56,872 nucleotides of DNA from an uncultured Desulfovibrionaceae bacterium (lineage in GTDB: Bacteria; Desulfobacterota; Desulfovibrionia; Desulfovibrionales; Desulfovibrionaceae). The notes beneath the pieces are model-generated. The model did not search any database and had not been told where the DNA came from. It saw only the letters and a list, made by a program, of their open reading frames with translations. The position numbers and the translations under genes are program-made. The stretch spans positions 1 to 56,872 of the forward strand of contig CALUUT010000088.1 in NCBI GenBank assembly GCA_944324045.1, read 5' to 3'. Below, piece by piece: positions 50,387 through 56,872 of the stretch; position 1 is the first letter of the stretch, and every line of letters starts with the position of its first letter.

Positions 50387-51313
50387 TCATGCTTTAAGCG
50401 TTCCCCGAAAACTCTCAATATCCGGAATATCAAGCTCCCGCATGACTCTGGGCAAGGCGTCGACGATTTGAAACGCCGCATCAGGACGAATGAAATTGGC
50501 AGTCCCGATCTGGACGGCGGACGCTCCCGCAAGTATGAATTCCAGGGCGTCGCGCGCGCTTGCGATGCCGCCAAGACCGATTACCGGAATGGACACCGCG
50601 CGGCTGACCTGCCACACGCAACGCAGAGCCACGGGTTTGATGGCCGGACCGGACAATCCGCCGATGATATTGGCAAGAAGCGGCTTTCGTGACTCAAGGT
50701 CCACAGCCATGCCCGTCAGGGTGTTGATGCAGGAAAGGACATGCGCCCCCGCGTTTTCCACAGCTTTGGCTATGGCGCATATGTCCGTGACATTGGGCGA
50801 AAGCTTGACGATGACGGTCTTATCCCGCGCCCGCGCGGCCACGGCCTCGGTCGCCAGGGCGGCCGCCGCAGGATCCTGGCCAAACGCCGCGCCGCCTTTA
50901 CGCACGTTGGGACAGGAAATATTCACCTCAAGCGCGGCAATGCCCGGCTCAAGCGAAAGAATGTCGGCCAAGGACGCGAACTCCTCCGCGCTTTGGGCAT
51001 ACAGATTGGCGATGACGGCTGTTTCGCGCCATGGAAGGCGCGGCAGTTTTTTCCTGAGAAACTCCTCAACGCCGGTGTTTTGCAGGCCTATGGCGTTCAG
51101 CATGCCGCACGGCGTTTCCGCGATTCTGGGACAGGGGTTTCCAACCCGCGGCTTAAGCGACAGTCCTTTGACGATTAAGCCGCCAAGCGCGGCAAGATCG
51201 CCGTACCGGGCGAATTCAAGCCCGTAGCCAAATGTGCCCGAAGCCGTGAGAATCGGATTTTTCAAGGTCAGACCCGGCAGCTTCACTGTAAGGCATGGCG
51301 CAGTGCTGTTCAT
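50387..51313 (-). CDS. pyrD: Dihydroorotate dehydrogenase B, catalytic subunit
   Basis: A 308-aa FMN enzyme converting dihydroorotate to orotate in pyrimidine synthesis. Segments LKNPILTASGTFGYGLEFARYGD, NAIGLQNTGVEEF, EVNISCPNVRKGG (with the catalytic-base Cys of class 1B) and VIGLGGIASARDALEFILAGASAVQIGTA (phosphate of FMN) are typical. The Cys in SCPN marks class 1B (NAD-linked with PyrK). GGAG precedes the ATG. It follows pyrK by 13 bp. Confidence 0.95.
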   Translation of the reverse strand: MNSTAPCLTVKLPGLTLKNPILTASGTFGYGLEFARYGDLAALGGLIVKGLSLKPRVGNPCPRIAETPCGMLNAIGLQNTGVEEFLRKKLPRLPWRETAVIANLYAQSAEEFASLADILSLEPGIAALEVNISCPNVRKGGAAFGQDPAAAALATEAVAARARDKTVIVKLSPNVTDICAIAKAVENAGAHVLSCINTLTGMAVDLESRKPLLANIIGGLSGPAIKPVALRCVWQVSRAVSIPVIGLGGIASARDALEFILAGASAVQIGTANFIRPDAAFQIVDALPRVMRELDIPDIESFRGTLKA

Positions 51314-51326
51314 GAACGCGCTCCGT

Positions 51327-52202
51327 TTACTCGTTTAAATCTATTTCATCAGCCCAGAACACGGGGCCGCACTGGCACACCTGCACCGGCCATCCCGGGG
51401 TCGGGACATTTTTCATCCGTTCCGCGCTGTTCACCACGCACCCAAGGCACGCGCCCACGCCGCAGGCCATGCGCGACTCAAGAGAAAGCTGGGCCCGCGC
51501 TCCATATTGAAGAGAAAGCGTCTGAACCGTGCGCAGAAACGGCGTCGGGCCGCACGCAAGAATCAATCCATCGCGCGTTTCCCGAATGCGCTGCTCCATG
51601 CATTCAATAAACGCGGTCAAGTCCGCCCTGCAGGTTTCATGGTGGGCCGTCGCCTGGATCATGCCGGCCAGTTCCCTGAAAGGATAGCACTCAAGCGGCA
51701 TGCGGTGCCCAAACTCAAGCCTCATGTTCTGCGGCGCGGGATGCCGCTCGACATACCCCACAAACGGAGCGATGCCAATGCCGCCCGCAAGCAACAGCGT
51801 GGGCTTTTCGGATTCCACAGCAAAACCTCGTCCAAGCGGTCCCCAAAGCGTGACTTCATCGCCGGGGCGCAACTGGCCCATCCGCTTTGTGCCCCGCCCC
51901 GCCTCCTGAAAAAAGAGCGTCAGTTCTTTTTCCGTCATTTTGCATATTGAAAACGGGCGTCCCCACACAAGATCCGCCCATTCCTTTTTCGGCCGCACCA
52001 TAACAAATTGTCCCGGACGCCAGACGGACCAGTCCGGACGCTCAAGGCGCAGGATATGAAAACGCGGCCCAGTGCCGCTTTCCATTGAATCCATGCCGGT
52101 TACAAGAACATCGCCGCATGCGGCATAGGCCGCATCCGCTTCAAAATCCGCCGCACCCGTTTCTTGCGTCTCGTTATCGCTTTTTTCCACTATATATGTC
52201 AT
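51327..52202 (-). CDS. pyrK: Dihydroorotate dehydrogenase B, electron-transfer subunit
   Basis: A 291-aa FAD/[2Fe-2S] protein passing electrons from PyrD to NAD. It has the ferredoxin-reductase core (PGQFVMVRP, GPLGRGF, LLLAGGIGIAPFVGYVE, ILACGPTPFLRTV) and the C-terminal cluster cysteines CGVGACLGCVV...CQCGPVF. The ATG at 52202 has GAGG at about six bases; the longer frame to 52379 is not supported. The N-terminal ~35 residues are acidic and variable. Confidence 0.92.
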   Translation of the reverse strand: MTYIVEKSDNETQETGAADFEADAAYAACGDVLVTGMDSMESGTGPRFHILRLERPDWSVWRPGQFVMVRPKKEWADLVWGRPFSICKMTEKELTLFFQEAGRGTKRMGQLRPGDEVTLWGPLGRGFAVESEKPTLLLAGGIGIAPFVGYVERHPAPQNMRLEFGHRMPLECYPFRELAGMIQATAHHETCRADLTAFIECMEQRIRETRDGLILACGPTPFLRTVQTLSLQYGARAQLSLESRMACGVGACLGCVVNSAERMKNVPTPGWPVQVCQCGPVFWADEIDLNE

Positions 52203-52375
52203 GTGTGCCTCGCTTGACTGCCGCCATATACCAGATTGCCGCATACAGGAAAAGCCGAAAAAACTGGAAATTTCAGGCGACGAAAACGTTCCCGCGGTTT
52301 TATTGGCCGCAAAAAAGGGCGGAGCATACAAAATGCACCCACCCCTACAAAACAAACGCTCTGAACGCAGGCTCC

Positions 52376-53776
52376 TCAACTGCGGCCGTAGGTGTCCTCA
52401 TAGCGTACAATATCGTCTTCCTCAAGATAGGAACCGGTCTGAACCTCGATTATTTCAAGCGGAATACGGCCGGGATTGGCCAGCCTGTGCTTTATCCCAA
52501 GCGGAATGTATGTGGACTGGTCTTCATGCAGCAGCACAACCTCGGAGCCGATTGTCACTTCAGCGGTTCCCCGGACGACAATCCAGTGTTCCGCGCGATG
52601 ATGGTGTTTTTGCAGGGACAATGATGCGCCTGGATTGACCGTAATCCTCTTTACATGGAACCTGTCGCCCTTGGACAGGGTTTCATATGCGCCCCAGGGA
52701 CGAAATACGTGCACATGCGCGTCCTTTTCCGGGCGGTTTCCAAGGCGGGCTATCAGATTTCGAACGTTCTGCGAACGCTTCATGTCCGCCACAAGCACGG
52801 CATCCGGCGTTTCCGCCACAACCAGCCCGGAAACCCCCAGGGTCGCAAGCAGGCGGCTTGTCGCATGCAGGCAGCAATCATGGGTATCCTCGGCGACGAC
52901 ATCCCCGACAAGAACATTGCCGTCGCCGTCCTTGGGCCGGGCCTCATGCACGGCCATCCAGGAGCCAAGGTCGCTCCACTGCGCGCGCAACGGAACGACC
53001 GCGGCCTTGTCCGTCTTTTCCATGACCGCATAGTCAATGGACTGGGCCGGACATTGCTCAAACGGTTCATGCGCCAGACGGATAAAATCCATGTCCTTTT
53101 GCGCGCCGCTCCAGGCCGCGCGGCACGCGGCCGCCATGTCCGGGGCGAACCGTTCCAGTTCCGCAAGATATGCGGAAGCTCGAAACAAAAACATGCCGCT
53201 GTTCCAAAAATAGCCGCCTTCATCAAGCATGCGCCGCGCCGCGTCCAAAGAGGGTTTTTCCGTGAATCGCGCCACCAGATAGCCGCATTCCAGCGCGTTG
53301 CCGCGCTGAATGTAGCCGTACCCGGTCTCAGGCCGCAACGGGTCGATTCCGAACGTGACCAGCCGCCCGGATTCGGCGCAGGAAACGGCGAGCGCGACCG
53401 CCTGGGCAAAGGCCGCCGCATCCGTAAGCAAATGATCCGAAGGCAATACAAGGAGCAAGGGATCCTCATGCGCCTCCATTGCGGCCAAAGCCCCAATCGC
53501 CACAGCCGGGGCCGTATTGCGCGCGACAGGCTCAAGAATGAGTTCCGCGCGCATTCCCTGGGCCTGAACTGCGGCCGCCGCAAGAAAGCGATGCTCCTGA
53601 TTGCAGACGACAAGCGGCGTTTCCGCATCATCCAGGGCTTTCAAACGCTCGAGCGTGCCCGCAAAAAGGGAGCCGCCGCCAAGATTCATAAACTGCTTGG
53701 GATATAAGGAACGCGACAACGGCCACAGCCGCGTGCCGCTGCCTCCGCACAAAATAAGGGGACAAATTTTTTTCAC
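52376..53776 (-). CDS. manC: Mannose-1-phosphate guanylyltransferase / mannose-6-phosphate isomerase
   Basis: A 466-aa bifunctional type II enzyme giving GDP-mannose. The pyrophosphorylase signature LCGGSGTRLWPLSR(S)LYPKQF is at the N-terminus (about 8-27), with FTEKPSLDAARR and GMFLFRA further on. The C-terminal isomerase part starts near 350 and contains RPWGAYETLSKGDRFHVKRI, HHHRAEHWIVVRGTA and IPLGIKHRLANPG (metal His). The start is GTG at 53774-53776 (no ATG or TTG is available in the right place); a weak AAGGA lies 12 bases upstream. It follows the glycosyltransferase by 20 bp, in one operon. Confidence 0.9.
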   Translation of the reverse strand: MKKICPLILCGGSGTRLWPLSRSLYPKQFMNLGGGSLFAGTLERLKALDDAETPLVVCNQEHRFLAAAAVQAQGMRAELILEPVARNTAPAVAIGALAAMEAHEDPLLLVLPSDHLLTDAAAFAQAVALAVSCAESGRLVTFGIDPLRPETGYGYIQRGNALECGYLVARFTEKPSLDAARRMLDEGGYFWNSGMFLFRASAYLAELERFAPDMAAACRAAWSGAQKDMDFIRLAHEPFEQCPAQSIDYAVMEKTDKAAVVPLRAQWSDLGSWMAVHEARPKDGDGNVLVGDVVAEDTHDCCLHATSRLLATLGVSGLVVAETPDAVLVADMKRSQNVRNLIARLGNRPEKDAHVHVFRPWGAYETLSKGDRFHVKRITVNPGASLSLQKHHHRAEHWIVVRGTAEVTIGSEVVLLHEDQSTYIPLGIKHRLANPGRIPLEIIEVQTGSYLEEDDIVRYEDTYGRS

Positions 53777-53795
53777 GACCTGAACGCTTCCTTTT

Positions 53796-55004
53796 TCAAA
53801 TATGCGATTGCTCCCCGACCGCATCCGGCCTTGCGGCGCACGAACAAGCGTTAAAAGAAAGCGGCGCGCGCACCGCCTGCAACGTCCGCTCCGCAAGTTC
53901 AGAAAAATCCTTCAGGAAACGGCGCTCCGCAAAACGCCCGGCATGAGCGCGAATCGCATCCGGCTCAAATGCGCCGCGCATGGCCTCAAAGCGCGCCATA
54001 GCCGCCTGAAGGGATGCGGCGCTCTGCTCTGGAAACAATACCCCGCTTTCTCCGTCCCGCACGGAATCCAAAACGCCGCCCCGCCCGAAAGCCAGCACCG
54101 GCTTGCCCGCGGCCATGGCTTCCACAGGCGTTATGCCGAAGTCCTCTTCTCCAGGGAAAAGAAAGGCCTCGCATGCGTGGTAATACGCATATAACGCGTC
54201 CGTCTCCTGACGCCCCGCAAAACGCACCCATTCCCGCGCGCCATACGCATCCGCCATATCTTCCAGCCGCTTGCGCTCTTCGCCGTCTCCAACGACAATC
54301 AGTTTGCGCTTACGCGCCGCGCAGGCCGCTATGGCGATATCCACGCGCTTGTAAGCCACCAGCCTTCCGGCGCACAAATAAAAAGGGCCTTCTTTTTCGC
54401 GCAACCGGACGCATTCCGGCGCGCTCCCGGCCGCAGCGACCGCCTCCACCGCGACAGGCGGCGGAATGACCTGCGCTTCACGACGCCAGTGCTTGCGGAT
54501 GCGGGCGGCGACGCAACGGGAATTGGCAGCAAAGGCGTCAACCCTGGCCGCGGACGCCGTATCCCACATGCGAAGATAGTGAAACGCCGGACGCATGAAA
54601 AAGCGCGCTATCGCGCCTGCCGATTCAAGATAATCCTGATAAAAATCCCATAAATAGCGCATCGGACTGTGGCAATAGCATATATGGGCCGTATCCGCGC
54701 GCGTGAGCACGCCTTTTGCTGGACCGGATTCGCTGGACACGACCAGATCATAGGCCCGCAGGTCAAGCTGCTCTAAGGCAAGAGGCATAAGCGGCAGATA
54801 GAATCTGTGTTTTTTATGCGCGAACGGCAAAGACTGGATGAACGTGGTTCGGATACTGCGCTGCGCCAAAAACGGCGAAATCGCGTTGCGGTCCACTGCA
54901 TGGGTATATATATCCGCTTCCGGCCATATCCGGCACAGGGCCTCCAGCACCTTCTCGCCGCCGCCCATGCCTGTCAGCCAGTAGTGAATGATGGCCGTCT
55001 TCAT
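53796..55004 (-). CDS. Glycosyltransferase family 4
   Basis: A 402-aa GT-B glycosyltransferase, WbaZ/mannosyltransferase-like. N-terminal part: IHYWLTGMGGGEKVLEAL; acceptor-side segment CYCHSPMRYLWDFYQDY; donor-side FYLCAGRLVAYKRVDIAI, VVGDGEERKRLE and the E-x7-E element PGEEDFGITPVEAMAAGKPV. The KR pair (AYKRVD) contacts the nucleotide diphosphate. With ManC downstream in the same operon, transfer of mannose from GDP-mannose in polysaccharide or LPS synthesis is likely. GGGAGG is four bases before the ATG. Confidence 0.85.
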   Translation of the reverse strand: MKTAIIHYWLTGMGGGEKVLEALCRIWPEADIYTHAVDRNAISPFLAQRSIRTTFIQSLPFAHKKHRFYLPLMPLALEQLDLRAYDLVVSSESGPAKGVLTRADTAHICYCHSPMRYLWDFYQDYLESAGAIARFFMRPAFHYLRMWDTASAARVDAFAANSRCVAARIRKHWRREAQVIPPPVAVEAVAAAGSAPECVRLREKEGPFYLCAGRLVAYKRVDIAIAACAARKRKLIVVGDGEERKRLEDMADAYGAREWVRFAGRQETDALYAYYHACEAFLFPGEEDFGITPVEAMAAGKPVLAFGRGGVLDSVRDGESGVLFPEQSAASLQAAMARFEAMRGAFEPDAIRAHAGRFAERRFLKDFSELAERTLQAVRAPLSFNACSCAARPDAVGEQSHI

Positions 55005-55329
55005 CTGCCTCCCTTTTCCTTGCCGCGCGCTTGCGGCGGCTCAAAGCGCCCTGAAAAAATACGACATCGCCACGCGGCATGGTTATGACAAAAACGTCCG
55101 GGAATCGTAGTCCATCCGCACGAAAAAAACAAGCCGCGCGCGTGCCTTTCGGCCCTATCCCTGCCCGCCGAAAAGATTCCATCGACCGATTGCTTTGCTT
55201 AAAAACGCCTGATATATTTCAATTCGGATGCCGTGAACCGGCCCTTGAAAAACTGCAATGAGAATATACACGCCGGATGGAAGTCAGCCGCGGCAACATG
55301 CTTGAAACTCATAGGCAAGGAGATACCCT
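55005..55329. other. Divergent intergenic region glycosyltransferase / rmlC
   Basis: About 325 bp. No gene, repeat or clear promoter hexamers that I would stand behind. Confidence 0.5.
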
Positions 55330-55869
55330 TTGGAGATTGCGCGCACCCCTCTTGACGGCGTGCTCCTGATCAAACCCAAAATCTGGGGAGACGCCCGCGG
55401 TTTTTTTGTGGAAACCTGGCAAAGAGACCGCTATGCCAAGGCCGGCATCCCGGCGGATTTTGTGCAGGACAACCACTCCAGATCCCGAAAACATATTCTG
55501 CGCGGCCTGCATTTTCAGAAAAACTACCCCCAGGGAAAGCTCGTAAGCGTCTCCCTGGGCGAAGTCTTTGATGTGGTTGTGGATATCCGCCCCGATTCTC
55601 CAACCAGAGGACAGTGGTACGGCGCCGTGCTCACCGGCGAAAACCAGCACCAGCTCTGGGTTCCGCCCGGCATGGCCCACGGCTTTTGCGTGCTCTCCGA
55701 TATCGCCCACTTTCACTATAAATGCACGGAATTTTATCATCCTGAGGATGAAGGGGCCATTCGCTGGAATGACCCGGATATCGCGATAGCCTGGCCGGTG
55801 GCGGAACCTGTGGTCTCCGCAAAAGACGCGGCGGCCCCTTTCTGGCGCGAAATGCGCGAACGTCTATGA
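55330..55869 (+). CDS. rmlC: dTDP-4-dehydrorhamnose 3,5-epimerase
   Basis: A 179-aa cupin-fold epimerase in dTDP-L-rhamnose synthesis. Conserved parts: DARGFFVETWQRDRY, VQDNHSRSRKHILRGLHFQ (catalytic His in RGLH), GKLVSVSLGEVFDVVVDIR, and WVPPGMAHGFCVLSD with KCTEFY (catalytic Tyr region). The start is TTG at 55330: AGGAG is seven bases upstream and there is no ATG that keeps the N-terminus. rmlA, rmlB and rmlD are not in the window. Confidence 0.93.
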   Translation: MEIARTPLDGVLLIKPKIWGDARGFFVETWQRDRYAKAGIPADFVQDNHSRSRKHILRGLHFQKNYPQGKLVSVSLGEVFDVVVDIRPDSPTRGQWYGAVLTGENQHQLWVPPGMAHGFCVLSDIAHFHYKCTEFYHPEDEGAIRWNDPDIAIAWPVAEPVVSAKDAAAPFWREMRERL

Positions 55870-55923
55870 ACGACGAAAAAACAATGTTCCCTGTAAACGA
55901 AAAAAGCATCAACAGGATGAAGC

Positions 55924-56544
55924 CTATCCGCAAAGCTGCCGCGCAAGAATTTTCAATTCTTCAACCATGGGATGGGACTCGGTGAATCCGCCCACGCCTT
56001 TGACGCTGCCGGAACGCAGCAAGTGCGCTCTGGAAAAACCAAGCCAGTTCCAGAACGGCTCGTACCTGTCAAAGATATCCGCAAACGCATTCTTCTGATC
56101 AAGACCATGCAGGGAAATGAAGACGATCTGTTTTCCGGGGTTCAGACGGCTTGCTCTCTGATCAATTTTTATCCCGGGACGATAACTGACGAAATCAGGT
56201 TGATAGTCTTTATATGCCGGACTGAAGAAAGAATACATTCTGTCGAAAAGCAGCTTCAGCTGACCGCACACATCGCCAATGTAAACGGGCGAAGCAAAAA
56301 TCGTAATGTCGCCGGCCGCAATTTCTCTCAGCGCCTCTGTAAGATCATCCTGAATAACGCACGTCTCGCTGCGGCCGTTTTTACAGGCCATGCAGCCTAA
56401 GCATCCGCTGTAATGCAGTTTCCGCAGCGCAAACGTTTTGACCACGGCGCCGGCTTTCAATGCCGCGCCTGTAAAAACCTCAGCGGCTCTTTGAGTATTG
56501 CCGCCGTCGCGCCCGGCAAGAATGCAAACGACTCTTTTACTCAT
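55924..56544 (-). CDS. Iron-sulfur flavoprotein, NADPH-dependent FMN reductase-like
   Basis: A 206-aa flavodoxin-fold protein. The compact cluster motif C48-x2-C51-x2-C54-x7-C62 (SGCLGCMACKNGRSETC) is like that of archaeal/anaerobe Isf proteins binding a [4Fe-4S] cluster. The phosphate/FMN loops are ILAGRDGGNTQRAAE (8-22) and IFASPVYIGDVCGQLKLLFDR. GGAGGG precedes the ATG at 56544. Such proteins move electrons to oxygen or peroxide in anaerobes; the physiological acceptor here is unknown. Divergent to the DUF805 gene. Confidence 0.8.
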   Translation of the reverse strand: MSKRVVCILAGRDGGNTQRAAEVFTGAALKAGAVVKTFALRKLHYSGCLGCMACKNGRSETCVIQDDLTEALREIAAGDITIFASPVYIGDVCGQLKLLFDRMYSFFSPAYKDYQPDFVSYRPGIKIDQRASRLNPGKQIVFISLHGLDQKNAFADIFDRYEPFWNWLGFSRAHLLRSGSVKGVGGFTESHPMVEELKILARQLCG

Positions 56545-56820
56545 GTCAAGGCCCTCCATTCTGATATGTTGTTCAACATAAAATAGTTGGTATAACTGCG
56601 GCAACGGCATGTCAATCACCTTAGAGATGCAGAGAACTGAACATTTCTTATTATGCAGAATTAAGCACAACCATGCTAAATTCCATCAAATCCGTCCCAT
56701 ATGATCTGAAAGGCGCGCTACGTGACCGCCCACGCCAGGGACTGGACCTGTCAGGCATTTTTTATTATACGAGGTGAAATTATGCGCTGTCGCACTTTTT
56801 TATCCAAGAGAGAGATTGCC

Positions 56821-56872
56821 ATGAATTTCAAAACTGCCGTGAAAACATGCCTTAAAGAAAAATACATTGACT
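56821..56872 (+). CDS. DUF805-like inner-membrane protein, N-terminus only
   Basis: 17 codons are visible, starting MNFKTAVKTCLKEKYID, which resembles the start of DUF805 (YhaH/YiiR-like) membrane proteins. AGAGAG lies about seven bases before the ATG. A possible promoter with TATAC-like -10 is near 56764-56769. The rest is beyond the window, so the call is tentative. Confidence 0.5.
   Translation, partial: MNFKTAVKTCLKEKYID

Overview
The window (about 57 kb, moderately GC-rich, densely coding, with no complete mobile element, CRISPR array or rRNA operon) looks like chromosome from an anaerobic Gram-negative bacterium. My best guess is a host-associated member of the Desulfovibrionales/Desulfovibrionaceae. 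The guess rests on a coenzyme-B12-dependent (class II) ribonucleotide reductase, a receiver-TPR protein and a DHODH B-type PyrD/PyrK pair, together with a 7alpha-hydroxysteroid dehydrogenase of the gut-clostridial type. No sulfate-reduction gene lies in the window, so this is inference.

Layout. (1) 1-6.1 kb, minus strand: an operon glpP-ugpC-ugpA-ugpE-phosphodiesterase-ugpB for import and hydrolysis of glycerol-3-phosphate or glycerophosphodiesters, followed by a terminator and a partial HAD phosphatase. (2) 6.1-6.75 kb: a structured non-coding stretch with an IS200/IS605-like terminal palindrome and a promoter-to-terminator unit that looks like an unassigned small RNA. (3) 6.7-10.8 kb: lgt, a DEAD-box helicase with a long disordered N-terminus, and a small unknown protein. 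(4) 11-17.5 kb: UPF0173 hydrolase, an IscA/HesB-like protein, an acyl-CoA ligase, a YbaY/NlpE/HslJ-like envelope protein and a DHA2 MFS exporter. (5) 17.9-25.5 kb: an aryl-acid decarboxylation cluster consisting of a DASS-type transporter, UbiX, an LpdD-like protein, UbiD, BsdD and a second UbiD, with a divergent LysR regulator. (6) 25.5-32.3 kb: KatE catalase, a large exported amidohydrolase, 7alpha-HSDH and tRNA-Ala(GGC). (7) 32.4-40 kb: a complete phosphate regulon split into two divergent arms (pstS-pstC-pstA-phoR on minus; phoB-pstB-phoU on plus) around two candidate Pho boxes. (8) 40-49 kb: a secreted esterase, YfiH-like protein, formyl-THF cyclo-ligase, NrdJ, an exported PLP decarboxylase, LarE and a cupin. 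(9) 48.7-56.9 kb: receiver-TPR protein, pyrK-pyrD, manC and a glycosyltransferase, rmlC, an iron-sulfur flavoprotein and the start of a DUF805 membrane protein.

How the genes work together. The glpP/ugp operon couples uptake of glycerol phosphates to cleavage of phosphodiesters. The UbiD/UbiX cluster should import an aromatic carboxylate, make prenylated FMN and decarboxylate the substrate. The pho block senses and imports phosphate. ManC, the glycosyltransferase and RmlC supply surface-polysaccharide sugars. The items most worth follow-up are the duplicated and partly homogenised UbiD pair, the signal-peptide-bearing histidine-decarboxylase-like enzyme with a decayed duplication of its own 5' end, the 7alpha-HSDH/exported amidohydrolase pair, and the small-RNA candidate at 6.5-6.75 kb. 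All functional calls come from reading sequence by eye; no database search was run.
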